64,000 nt of DNA from Nematostella vectensis (taxonomy: Eukaryota > Cnidaria > Anthozoa > Actiniaria > Edwardsiidae): contig NC_064038.1 in NCBI RefSeq assembly GCF_932526225.1, positions 1,924,001 to 1,988,000 of the forward strand, given 5' to 3'. Each line of letters starts with the position of its first letter. Position 1 is the first letter of the stretch. Both the position numbers and the translations under genes were made by a program. Positions 1 to 10,851 of this stretch are shown here, one piece after another. The notes below the pieces were generated by a model that worked only from the letters and a program-made list of their open reading frames with translations, made no database searches and had not been told where the DNA came from.

Positions 1-2162
1 AAGGCATAGGGACATTTTTATGTACTCTCAGCATCTTTGATGTGCTCATGCTTTGTTCAGGATCCTGTACATATTTTATGCACACAAGAACTAACTAGAT
101 TCCTTGGATAACTTGATAATGTAGATTCTAACATAGAGCATAGCGCTCGATAGATTGATATACCTTTTTTTCCGAGTATACTGTTTTATTTTTCCTAATG
201 TTACTTTTTGGAATTTACATTCTGAAAAAAAATTATCGATTGTAACCTTTTGGAGGTTACACTCGTAAAACAAATTCCCGAATGTAACCCTGAAGCTTTT
301 CCCGAATGTAACCTCCAGTCCGATGGTGACTTTGCTTGGGATAGTTTACGATACCAATAGTATTAAAAGTAATTTTCATTACAATTCCCTTCAGCAATGC
401 CACCTTAGTCTTTCGTTGCGGGCACTTGACTACTAACGCAGCTACCCGGGTTGGATTCCCGCTGATAGCCTATTTTTTTTTCTTTATTTTTTTTTTTAAA
501 AATCGATACTTAATTATACTGTTCTTGGTGTGTCATGACATAAAAAGAAGGTATAGGGACATTTTTATGTACTCTCAGCATCTTTGATATGCTCATGCTT
601 TGTTCAGGATCCTGTACATATTTTATGCACACAAGAACTAACTAGATTCCTTGGATAACTTGATTAAGTAGATTCTAACATAGAGCATAGCGCTCGATAG
701 ATTGATATACCTTTTTTTCCGAGTATACTGTTTTATTTTTCCTAATGTTACTTTTTGGAATTTACATTCGGAAAAACATTATCGATTGTAACCTTTTGGA
801 GGTTACACTCGTAAAACAAATTCCCGAATGTAACCCTGAAGCTTTTCCCGAATGTAACCTCCAGTCCGATGGTGACTTTGCTTGGGATAGTTTACGATAC
901 CAATAGTATTAAAAGTAATTTTCATTACAATTCCCTTCAGCAATGCCACGTTAGTCTTTCGTTGCGGGCACTTGACTACTAACGCAGCGACCCGGGTTTG
1001 ATTCCCGCTGATAGCCTATTTTTTTCTTTATTTTTTTTTTAAATATCGATACTTAATTATACTGTTCTTGGTGTGTCATGACATAAAAAGAAGGTATAGG
1101 GACATTTTTATGTACTCTCAGCATCTTTGATGTGCTCATGCTTTGTTTAGGATCCTGCACATATTTTATGCACACAAGAACTAACTAGATTCCTTGGATA
1201 ACTTGATTAAGTAGATTCTAACATAGAGCATAGCGCTCGATAGATTGATATACCTTTTTTTCCGAGTATACTGTTTTATTTTCCTAATGTTACTTTTTGG
1301 AATTTACATTCGGAAAAAAATTATCGATTGTAACCTTTTAGAGGTTACACTCGTAAAACAAATTCCCGAATGTAACCCTGAAGCTTTTCCCGAATGTAAC
1401 CTCCAGTCCGATGGTGACTTTGCTTGGGATAGTTTACGATACCAATAGTATTAAAAGTAATTTTTGTTACAATTCCCTTCAGCAATGCCACGTTAGTCTT
1501 TCGTTGCGGGCACTTGACTACTAACGCAGCGACCCGGGTTCGATTCCCGCTGATAGCCTATTTTTTTTTTCTTTATTTTTTTTTAAATATCGATACTTAA
1601 TTATACTGTTCTTGGTGTGTCATGACATAAAAAGAAGGTATAGGGACATTTTTATGTACTCTCAGCATCTTTGATGTGCTCATGCTTTGTTCAGGATCCT
1701 GTACATATTTTATGCACACAAGAACTAACTAGATTCCTTGGATAACTTGATTAAGTATATTCTAACATAGAGCATAGCGCTCGATAGATTGATATACCTT
1801 TTTTCCGAGTATACTGTTTTATTTTTCCTAATGTTACTTTTTGGAATTTACATTCGGAAAAAAATTTATCGATTGTAACCGTTTGGAGGTTACACTCGTA
1901 AAACAAATTCCCGAATGTAACCCTGAAGCTTTTCCCGAATGTAACCTCCAGTCCGATGGTGACTTTGCTTGGGATAGTTTACGATACCAATAGTATTAAA
2001 AGTAATTTTCATTACAATTCCCTTCAGCAATGCCACGTTAGTCTTTCGTTGCGGGCACTTGACTACTAACGCAGCGACCCGGGTTCGATTCCCGCTGATA
2101 GCCTATTTTTTTTCTTTCTTTTTTTTTTTAAATATCGATACTTAATTATACTGTTCTTGGTG
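1..2162 (+). repeat. Higher-order block A, copy 1 (4 units)
   Basis: Contains a partial unit (1-530) and units starting at 531, 1074 and 1618. Diagnostic variants are: TTCTGAAAA before the A-run and a mutated B box (GGTTGGATTCC) in the first; GATATGCTC, AAAAACATT and a mutated B box (GGTTTGATTCC) in the second; TTTAGGATCC and CCTTTTAGAGG in the third; CCGTTTGGAGG in the fourth. The same ordered set returns one block later at an offset of 2176-2177 bp, so the two blocks derive from a four-unit tandem duplication. Confidence 0.9.
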
Positions 2163-4338
2163 TGTCATGACATAAAAAGAAGGTATAGGGACATTTTTAT
2201 GTACTCTCAGCATCTTTGATGTGCTCATGCTTTGTTCAGGATCCTGAACATATTTTATGCACACAAGAACTAACTAGATTCCTTGGATAACTTGATAAAG
2301 TAGATTCTAACATAGAGCATAGCGCTCGATAGATTGATATACCTTTTTTTCCGAGTATACTGTTTTACTTTCCTAATGTTACTTTTTGGAATTTACATTC
2401 TGAAAAAAAATTATCGATTGTAACCTTTTGGAGGTTACACTCGTAAAACAAATTCCCGAATGTAACCCTGAAGCTTTTCCCGAATGTAACCTCCAGTCCG
2501 ATGGTGACTTTGCTTGGGATAGTTTACGATACCAATAGTATTAAAAGTAATTTTCATTACAATTCCCTTCAGCAATGCCACGTTAGTCTTTCGTTGCGGG
2601 CACTTGACTACTAACGCAGCTACCCGGGTTCGATTCCCGCTGATAGCCTATTTTTTTTTCTTTATTTTTTTTTTAAAAATCGATACTTAATTATACTGTT
2701 CTTGGTGTGTCATGACATAAAAAGAAGGTATAGGGACATTTTTATGTACTCTCAGCATCTTTGATATGCTCAGGCTTTGTTCAGGATCCTGTACATATTT
2801 TATGCACACAAGAACTAACTAGATTCCTTGGATAACTTGATTAAGTAGATTCTAACATAGAGCATAGCGCTCGATAGATTGATATACCTTTTTTTCCGAG
2901 TATACTGTTTTATTTTTCCTAATGTTACTTTTTGGAATTTACATTCGGAAAAACATTATCGATTGTAACCTTTTGGAGGTTACACTCGTAAAACAAATTC
3001 CCGAATGTAACCCTGAAGCTTTTCCCGAATGTAACCTCCAGTCCGATGGTGACTTTGCTTGGGATAGTTTACGATACCAATAGTATTAAAAGTAATTTTC
3101 ATTACAATTCCCTTCAGCAATGCCACGTTAGTCTTTCGTTGCGGGCACTTGACTACTAACGCAGCGACCCGGGTTCGATTCCCGCTGATAGCCTATTTTT
3201 TTCTTTATTTTTTTTTTAAATATCGATACTTAATTATACTGTTCTTGGTGTGTCATGACATAAAAAGAAGGTATAGGGACATTTTTATGTACTCTCAGCA
3301 TCTTTGATGTGCTCATGCTTTGTTTAGGATCCTGCACATATTTTATGCACACAAGAACTAACTAGATTCCTTGGATAACTTGATTAAGTAGATTCTAACA
3401 TAGAGCATAGCGCTCGATAGATTGATATACCTTTTTTTCCGAGTATACTGTTTTATTTTCCTAATGTTACTTTTTGGAATTTACATTCGGAAAAAAATTA
3501 TCGATTGTAACCTTTTAGAGGTTACACTCGTAAAACAAATTCCCGAATGTAACCCTGAAGCTTTTCCCGAATGTAACCTCCAGTCCGATGGTGACTTTGC
3601 TTGGGATAGTTTACGATACCAATAGTATTAAAAGTAATTTTCGTTACAATTCCCTTCAGCAATGCCACGTTAGTCTTTCGTTGCGGGCACTTGACTACTA
3701 ACGCAGCGACCCGGGTTCGATTCCCGCTGATAGCCTATTTTTTTTTCTTTATTTTTTTTTAAATATCGATACTTAATTATACTGTTCTTGGTGTGTCATG
3801 ACATAAAAAGAAGGTATAGGGACATTTTTATGTACTCTCAGCATCTTTGATGTGCTCATGCTTTGTTCAGGATCCTGTACATATTTTATGCACACAAGAA
3901 CTAACTAGATTCCTTGGATAACTTGATTAAGTAGATTCTAACATAGAGCATAGCGCTCGATAGATTGATATACCTTTTTTCCGAGTATACTGTTTTATTT
4001 TTCCTAATGTTACTTTTTGGAATTTACATTCGGAAAAAAATTTATCGATTGTAACCGTTTGGAGGTTACACTCGTAAAACAAATTCCCGAATGTAACCCT
4101 GAAGCTTTTCCCGAATGTAACCTCCAGTCCGATGGTGACTTTGCTTGGGATAGTTTACGATACCAATAGTATTAAAAGTAATTTTCATTACAATTCCCTT
4201 CAGCAATGCCACGTTAGTCTTTCGTTGCGGGCACTTGACTACTAACGCAGCCACCCTGGTTCGATTCCCGCTGATAGCCTATTTTTTTTTCTTTATTTTT
4301 TTTTTTAATATCGATACTTTATTATACTGTTCTTGGTG
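2163..4338 (+). repeat. Higher-order block A, copy 2 (4 units)
   Basis: Units start at 2163, 2708, 3251 and 3794. The last three match the preceding block unit by unit: GATATGCTC with AAAAACATT at 2708, TTTAGGATCC with CCTTTTAGAGG at 3251, and CCGTTTGGAGG at 3794. The first shares TTCTGAAAA but has ACTTTCC where copy 1 has ATTTTTCC. The last unit differs near its tRNA-like module (GCCACCCTGG instead of GCGACCCGGG), so the copies have begun to diverge or were patched. Confidence 0.9.
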
Positions 4339-7065
4339 TGTCATGACATAAAAAGAAGGCATAGGGACATTTTTATGTACTCTCAGCATCTTTGATGTGC
4401 TCATGCTTTGTTCAGGATCCTGTACATATTTTATGCACACAAGAACTAACTAGATTCCTTGGATAACTTGATTAAGTAGATTCTAACATAGAGCATAGCG
4501 CTCGATAGATTGATATACCTTTTTTTCCGAGTATACTGTTTTATTTTTCCTAATGTTACTTTTTGGAATTTACATTCGGAAAAAAAAATTATCGATTGTA
4601 ACCTTTTGGAGGTTACACTCGTAAAACAAATTCCCGAATGTAACCCTGAAGCTTTTCCCGAATGTAACCTCCAGTCCGATGGTGACTTTGCTTGGGATAG
4701 TTTACGATACCAATAGTATTAAAAGTAATTTTCATTACAATTCCCTTCAGCAATGCCACGTTAGTCTTTCGTTGCGGGCACTTGACTACTAACGCAGCGA
4801 CACGGGTTCGATTCCCGCTGATAGCCTATTTTTTTTCTTTATTTTTTTTTAAATATCGATACTTAATTATACTGTTCTTGGTGTGTCATGACATAAAAAG
4901 TAGGTATAGGGACATTGTTATGTACTCTCAGCATCTTTGATGTGCTCATGCTTTGTTTAGGATCCTGCACATATTTTATGCACACAAGAACTAACTAGAT
5001 TCCTTGGATAACTTGATTAAGTAGATTCTAACATAGAGCATAGCGCTCGATAGATTGATATACCTTTTTTTCCGAGTATACTGTTTTATTTTTCCTAATG
5101 TTACTTTTTGGATTTTACATTCGGAAAAAAAATTATCGATTGTAACCTTTTGGAGGTTACACTCGTAAAACAAATTCCCGAATGTAACCCTGAAGCTTTT
5201 CCCGAATGTAACCTCCAGTCCGATGGTGACTTTGCTTGGGATAGTTTACGATACCAATAGTATTAAAAGTAATTTTCATTACAATTCCCTTCAGCAATGC
5301 CACGTTAGTCTTTCGTTGCGGGCACTTGACTACTAACGCAGCGACCCGGTTTCGATTCCCGCTGATAGCCTATTTTTTTTTCTTTCTTTTTTTTTTTAAA
5401 TATCGATACTTAATTATACTGTTCTTGGTGTGTCATGACATAAAAAGAAGGTATAGGGACATTTTTATGTACTCTCAGCATCTTTGATGTGCTCATGCTT
5501 TGTTCAGGATCCTGTACATATTTTATGCACACAAGAACTAACTAGATTCCTTGGATAACTTGATTAAGTAGATTCTAACATAGAGCATAGCGCTCGATAG
5601 ATTGATATACCTTTTTTCCGAGTATACTGTTTTATTTTTCCTAATGTTACTTTTTGGAATTTACATTCGGAAAAACAATTATCGATTGTAACCTTTTGGA
5701 GGTTACACTCGTAAAACAAATTCCCGAATGTAACCCTGAAGCTTTTCCCGAATGTAACCTCCAGTCCGATGGTGACTTTGGTTGGGATAGTTTACGATAC
5801 CAATAGTATTAAAAGTAATTTTCATTTCAATTCCCTTCAGCAATGCCACGTTAGTCTTTCGTTGCGGGCACTTGACTACTAACGCAGCGACCCGGGTTCG
5901 ATTCCCGCTGATAGCCTATTTTTTCTTCTTTCTTTTTTTTTTAAATATCGATACTTAATTATACTGTTCTTGGTGTGTCATGACATAAAAAGAAGGTATA
6001 GGGACATTTTTATGTACTCTCAGCATCTTTGATGTGCTCATGCTTTGTTCAGGATCCTGTACATATTTTATGCACACAAGAACTAACTAGATTCCTTGGA
6101 TAACTTGATTAAGTAGATTCTAACATAGAGCATAGCGCTCGATAGATTGATATACCTTTTTTTCCGAGTATACTGTTTTATTTTTCCTAATGTTACTTTT
6201 TGGAATTAACATTCGGAAAAAAAAAATATCGATTGTAACCTTTTGGAGTTACACTCGTAAAACATATTCCCGAATGTAACCCTGAAGCTTTTCCCGAATG
6301 TAACCTCCAGTCCGATGGTGACTTTGCTTGGGATAGTATACAATACCAATAGTATTAAAAGTAATTTTCATTACAATTCCCTTCAGCAATGCCACGTTAG
6401 TCTTTCGTTGCGGGCACTTGACTACTAACGCAGCGACCCGGGTTCGATTCCCGCTGATAGCCTATTTTTTTTTCTTTCTTTTTTTTTTAATTATCGATAC
6501 TTAATTATACTGTTCTTGGTGTGTCATGACATAAAACGAAGGTATAGGGACATTTTTATGTACTTTCAGCATCTTTGATGTGCTCATGCTTTGATCAGGA
6601 TCCTGCACATATTTTATGCACACAAGAACTAACTAGATTCCTTGGATAACTTGATTAAGTAGATTCTAACATAGAGCATAGCGCTCGATAGATTGATATA
6701 CCTTTTTTTCCGAGTATACTGTTTTACTTTCCTAATGTTACTTTTTGGAATTTACATTCTATAAAAAAATTATCGATTGTAACCTTTTGGAGGTTACACT
6801 CGTTAAACAAATTCCCGAATGTAACCCTGAAGCTTTTCCCGAATGTAACCTCCAGTCCGATGGTGACTTTGCTTGGGATAGTTTACGATACCAATAGTAT
6901 TAAAAGTAATTTTCATTACAATTCCCTTCAGCAATGCCACGTTAGTCTTTCATTGCGGGCACTTGACTACTAACGCAGCTACCCGGGTTCGATTCCTGCT
7001 GATAGCCAATTTTTTTTCTTTCTTTTTTTTTTAAATATCGATACTTAATTATACTGTTCTTGGTG
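4339..7065 (+). repeat. Satellite units 4339-7065
   Basis: Units start at 4339, 4884, 5431, 5976 and 6522. The unit at 4339 has AAGGCATAG and GACACGGG. The one at 4884 has TAGGTATAG, CATTGTT and TTTAGGATCC, plus a B box that lost one G (5349-5359). The one at 5431 has a six-T run before CCGAG, GGTTGGG and CATTTCAA. The one at 5976 has a T-to-A change giving ATTAACATTCGG, a three-base loss giving TTGGAGTTAC, and TATACAATACC; the same set recurs at 31577. The one at 6522 has ACTTTCAGC and TTGATCAGG. No other feature is seen in this block. Confidence 0.95.
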
Positions 7066-9246
7066 TGTCATGACATAAAAAGAAGGTATAGGGACATTTT
7101 TATGTACTCTCAGCATCTTTGATGTGCTCATGCTTTGTTCAGGATCCTGAACATATTTTATGCACACAAGAACTAACTAGATTCCTTGGATAACTTGATT
7201 AAGTAGATTCTAACATAGAGCATAGCGCTCGATAGATTGATATACCTTTTTTTCCGAGTATACTGTTTTATTTTTCCTAATTTTCCTTTTTGGAATTTAC
7301 ATTCGGAAAAAAATTATCGATTGTAACCTTTTGGAGGTTACACTCGTAAAACAAATTCCCGAATGTAACCCTGAAGCTTTCCCCGAATGTAACCTCCAGT
7401 CCGATGGTGACTTTGCTTGGGATAGTTTACGATACCAATAGTATTAAAAGTAATTTTCATTACAATTCCCTTCAGCAATGCCACGTTAGTCTTTCGTTGC
7501 GGGCACTTGACTACTAACGCAGCTACCCGGGTTCGATTCCCGCTGATAGCCTATTTTTTTTCTTTATTTTTTTTTTAAATATCGATACTTAATTATACTG
7601 TTCTTGGTGTGTCATGACATAAAAAGAAGGTATAGGGACATTTTTATGTACTCTCAGCATCTTTGATGTGCTCATGCTTTGTTCAGGATCCTGTACATAT
7701 TTTATGCACACAAGAACTAACTAGATTCCTTGGATAACTTGATTAAGTAGATTCTAACATAGAGCATAGCGCTCGATAGATTGATATACCTTTTTTCCGA
7801 GTATACTGTTTTATTTTTCCTAATGTTACTTTTTGGAATTTACATTCGGAAAAACAATTATCGATTGTAACCTTTTGGAGGTTACACTCGTAAAACAAAT
7901 TCCCGAATGTAACCCTGAAGATTTTCCCGAATGTAACCTCCAGTCCGATGGTGACTTTGGTTGGGATAGTTTACGATACCAATAGTATTAAAAGTAATTT
8001 TCATTTCAATTCCCTTCAGCAATGCCACGTTAGTCTTTCGTTGCGGGCACTTGACTACTAACGCAGCGACCCGGGTTCGATTCCCGCTGATAGCCTATTG
8101 TTTCTTCTTTATTTTTTTTTTTTTAATATCGATACTTAATTATACTGTTCTTGGTGTGTCATGACATAAAAAGAAGGCATAGGGACATTTTTATGTACTC
8201 TCAGCATCTTTGATGTGCTCATGCTTTGTTCAGGATCCTGTACATATTTTATGCACACAAGAACTAACTAGATTCCTTGGATAACTTGATTAAGTAGATT
8301 CTAACATAGAGCATAGCGCTCGATAGATTGATATACCTTTTTTTCCGAGTATACTGTTTTATTTTTCCTAATGTTACTTTTTGGAATTTACATTCGGAAA
8401 AAAAAATTATCGATTGTAACCTTTTGGAGGTTACACTCGTAAAACAAATTCCCGAATGTAACCCTGAAGCTTTTCCCGAATGTAACCTCCAGTCCGATGG
8501 TGACTTTGCTTGGGATAGTTTACGATACCAATAGTATTAAAAGTAATTTTCATTACAATTCCCTTCAGCAATGCCACGTTAGTCTTTCGTTGCGGGCACT
8601 TGACTACTAACGCAGCTACACGGGTTCGATTCCCGCTGATAGCCTATTTTTTTTCTTTATTTTTTTTTTAAATATCGATACTTAATTATACTGTTCTTGG
8701 TGTGTCATGACATAAAAAGTAGGTATAGGGACATTGTTATGTACTCTCAGCATCTTTGATGTGCTCATGCTTTGTTTAGGATCCTGCACATATTTTATGC
8801 ACACAAGAACTAACTAGATTCCTTGGATAACTTGATTAAGTAGATTCTAACATAGAGCATAGCGCTCGATAGATTGATATACCTTTTTTTCCGAGTATAC
8901 TGTTTTATTTTTCCTAATTTTCCTTTTTGGAATTTACATTCGGAAAAAAATTATCGATTGTAACCTTTTGGAGGTTACACTCGTAAAACAAATTCCCGAA
9001 TGTAACCCTGAAGCTTTTCCCGAATGTAACCTCCAGTCCGATGGTGACTTTGGTTGGGATAGTTTACGATACCAATAGTATTAAAAGTAATTTTCATTTC
9101 AATTCCCTTCAGCAATGCCACGTTAGTCTTTCGTTGCGGGCACTTGACTACTAACGCAGCGACCCGGGTTCGATTCCCGCTGATAGCCTATTTTTTTTCT
9201 TTCTTTTTTTTTTAAATATCGATACTTAATTACACTGTTCTTGGTG
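7066..9246 (+). repeat. Satellite units 7066-9246
   Basis: Units start at 7066, 7610, 8157 and 8703. The order of types is CTGAACAT with AATTTTCC; GGTTGGG with CATTTCAA; AAGGCATAG with CACGGG; then CATTGTT with TTTAGGATCC. This four-type order, or a three-type shortening of it, reappears at 11977-16326, so it is probably an old higher-order unit. The 8157 unit matches the one at 4339 (offset 3818, seven units). The 7610 unit lost the usual HindIII site (AAGATTTT for AAGCTTTT). Confidence 0.93.
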
Positions 9247-10339
9247 TGTCATGACATAAAAAGAAGGTATAGGGACATTTTTATGTACTCTCAGCATCTT
9301 TGATGTGCTCATGCTTTGTTCAGTATCCTGCACATATTTTATGCACACAAGAACTAACTAGATTCCTTGGATAACTTGATTAAGTAGATTCTAACATAGA
9401 GCATAGCGCTCGATAGATTGATATACCTTTTTTTCCGAGTATACTGTTTTATTTTTCCTAATGTTACTTTTTGCAATTTACATTCGGAAAAAAAATTATC
9501 GATTGTAACCTTTTGGAGGTTACACTCGTAAAACAAATTCCCGAATGTAACCCTGAAGCTTTTCCCGAATGTAACCTCCAGTCCGATGGTGACTTTGCTT
9601 GGGATAGTTTACGATACCAATAGTATTAAAAGTAATTTTCATTACAATTCCCTTCAGCAATGCCACGTTAGTCTTTCGTTGCGGGCACTTGACTACTAAC
9701 GCAGCGACCCGGGTTCGATTCCCGCTGATAGCCTATTTTTTTTTCTTTATTTTTTTTTTTTAAATATCGATACTTAATTATACTGTTCTTGGTGTGTCAT
9801 GACATAAAACGAAGGTATAGGGACATTTTTATGTACTCTCAGCATCTTTGATGTGCTCATGCTTTGTTCAGGATCCTGTACATATTTTATGCACACAAGA
9901 ACTAACTAGATTCCTTGGATAACTTGATTAAGTAGATTCTAACATAGAGCATAGCGCTCGATAGATTGATATACCTTTTTTCCGAGTATACTGTTTTATT
10001 TTTCCTAATGTTACTTTTTGGAATTTACATTCGGAAAAACAATTATCGATTGTAACCTTTTGGAGGTTACACTCGTAAAACAAATTCCCGAATGTAACCC
10101 TGAAGCTTTTCCCGAATGTAACCTCCAGTCCGATGGTGACCTTGGTTGGGATAGTTTACGATACCAATAGTATTAAAAGTAATTTTTATTTCAATTCCCT
10201 TCAGCAATGCCACGTTAGTCTTTCGTTGCGGGCACTTCACTACTAACGCAGCGACCCGGGTTCGATTCCCGCTGATAGCCTATTTTTTCTTCTTTCTTTT
10301 TTTTTTAAATATCGATACTTAATTATACTGTTCTTGGTG

Positions 10340-10349
10340 TGTCATGACA
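10340..10349. repeat. 10-bp perfect palindrome TGTCATGACA
   Basis: Perfect inverted repeat without spacer, present once per unit at every landmark I checked; only the copy at 51754 departs (TGGCATGACA). No binding protein is known to me for it in this context. Near-invariance may reflect array homogenisation only. Confidence 0.9.
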
Positions 10350-10413
10350 TAAAAAGAAGGTATAGGGACATTTTTATGTACTCTCAGCATCTTTGATGTG
10401 CTCATGCTTTGTT

Positions 10414-10423
10414 CAGGATCCTG
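10414..10423. repeat. 10-bp palindrome CAGGATCCTG with BamHI site
   Basis: One BamHI site (GGATCC) per unit, inside a 10-bp palindrome. It is lost in seven units: CAGTATCCTG at 9321, 31103, 32741, 36013, 43097 and 44735, and CAGGTTCCTG at 51828. Units with TTTAGGATCC keep the site but lose the outer palindrome pair. Confidence 0.9.
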
Positions 10424-10570
10424 TACATATTTTATGCACACAAGAACTAACTAGATTCCTTGGATAACTTGATTAAGTAGATTCTAACATAGAGCATAGC
10501 GCTCGATAGATTGATATACCTTTTTTTCCGAGTATACTGTTTTATTTTTCCTAATGTTACTTTTTGGAAT

Positions 10571-10672
10571 TTACATTCGGAAAAAAAATTATCGATTGTA
10601 ACCTTTTGGAGGTTACACTCGTAAAACAAATTCCCGAATGTAACCCTGAAGCTTTTCCCGAATGTAACCTCC
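10571..10672. repeat. Cluster of direct and inverted subrepeats able to form hairpins
   Basis: About 100 bp built from variants of one short word. On the plus strand TTACATTCGG (10571-10580) pairs with CCGAATGTAA at 10634-10643 or at 10658-10667. TGTAACCT (10597-10604) pairs with AGGTTACA (10610-10617) across a five-base loop. GGAGGTTAC (10608-10616) pairs with GTAACCTCC (10664-10672); extended, 13 of 14 bases match. The two CCCGAATGTAACC copies are 24 bp apart. These pairings exclude each other, so several folds compete. The arms are kept in nearly all units, with exceptions such as TTGGAGTTAC (5976, 31577) and TTTTGAGGTTAC (55570, 60477, 62658). Confidence 0.88.
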
Positions 10673-10761
10673 AGTCCGATGGTGACTTTGCTTGGGATAG
10701 TATACGATACCAATAGTATTAAAAGTAATTTTCATTACAATTCCCTTCAGCAATGCCACGT

Positions 10762-10772
10762 TAGTCTTTCGT
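10762..10772 (+). promoter_or_regulatory. Degenerate A-box-like site
   Basis: TAGTCTTTCGT occupies the A-box position at the start of the D-arm. The first four bases fit the TRGY part of the usual A-box pattern but the central A and purine are T here. A weak or dead A box is the likely reading. Confidence 0.4.
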
Positions 10773-10804
10773 TGCGGGCACTTGACTACTAACGCAGCGA
10801 CCCG

Positions 10805-10815
10805 GGTTCGATTCC
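10805..10815 (+). promoter_or_regulatory. B box GGTTCGATTCC (TFIIIC recognition element)
   Basis: Exact match to the Pol III type 2 B-box consensus GGTTCGANTCC. By my reading it is intact in all but seven of the 117 modules in the window. The exceptions are at 449 (GGTTGGATTCC), 995 (GGTTTGATTCC), 5349 (GTTTCGATTCC), 57670 (GGTTAAATTCC), 60397 and 62577 (GGTTCTATTCC) and 62032 (GGCTCGATTTC). A known role of such sites is to bind TFIIIC; binding here is inferred. Confidence 0.8.
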
Positions 10816-10828
10816 CGCTGATAGCCTA

Positions 10829-10851
10829 TTTTTTTTCTTTCTTTTTTTTTT
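10829..10851 (+). terminator. T-runs matching a Pol III terminator
   Basis: Two bases after the tRNA-like module lies a run of 8 T, then CTTTC, then 10 T. Four or more T on the coding strand stop RNA polymerase III. The tail varies in length and in interruptions (TTTCTTTC, TTTCTTTA, TTTTTGTTTC, TTCTTCTTT), and these tail types travel with the higher-order blocks. A transcript started at the module would be about 75-80 nt. Confidence 0.6.

Larger units (their letters stand above)
10755..10826 (+). other. tRNA-derived 72-bp module with Pol III type internal promoter
   Basis: The segment has tRNA size and order of parts. Counting its first G as 1: bases 8-9 are TA; bases 10-13 (GTCT) pair with 22-25 (GGGC) as a D-stem with two G:T pairs; bases 32-38 (CTACTAA) look like an anticodon loop with T33, triplet ACT and A37; bases 49-52 (CGGG) pair with 60-63 (CCCG) around a TTCGATT T-loop. 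The anticodon stem keeps only two of five pairs and the acceptor stem about three of seven, and the usual A14 and GG of the D-loop are missing. It is therefore a tRNA relic and not a working tRNA gene. A similar module sits in every complete unit, about 415 bases after the landmark. Transcription is not shown by sequence alone. Chance resemblance is unlikely given the B box, T-arm, D-arm and following T-run together. Confidence 0.75.

Noticed and set aside
1245-1448. Plus-strand open frames of 67-71 codons (MIYLFF... and similar)
   Set aside because: They start at an ATA/ATG context in AT-rich sequence, cross two variable homopolymers and exist only in units where the run lengths happen to fit. 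Codon content follows base composition.
10511-10560. Yeast-type replication origin consensus in the T-rich stretch
   Set aside because: Only partial matches to an 11-bp AT-rich consensus, as expected by chance in such sequence.
10447-10713. Minus-strand open frames of 60-88 codons starting MFYECNLQ or MVSYTIP, present in dozens of units
   Set aside because: They run through the subrepeat cluster, and the repeated VTFGK-type pattern is just the 24-bp word translated. One-base changes in the A-run after TTCGG destroy the frame in many units. No ribosomal or promoter context and no recognised domain.
10765-10779. CENP-B box (TTTCGTTG...CGGG resemblance)
   Set aside because: The module has TTCG and CGGG separated by three bases; the CENP-B core needs seven bases between them with an internal A. 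Spacing is wrong in every unit.
10755-10826. A functional tRNA gene (apparent anticodon ACT)
   Set aside because: Only two of five anticodon-stem pairs and about three of seven acceptor pairs form, the T-stem is one pair short, and conserved D-loop bases are absent.
10816-10826. Hammerhead ribozyme core (CTGAT...), as found in some tRNA-related satellites
   Set aside because: The sequence reads CTGATAG, not CTGANGA, and no GAAA partner with suitable stems follows. I found no match on the minus strand either.
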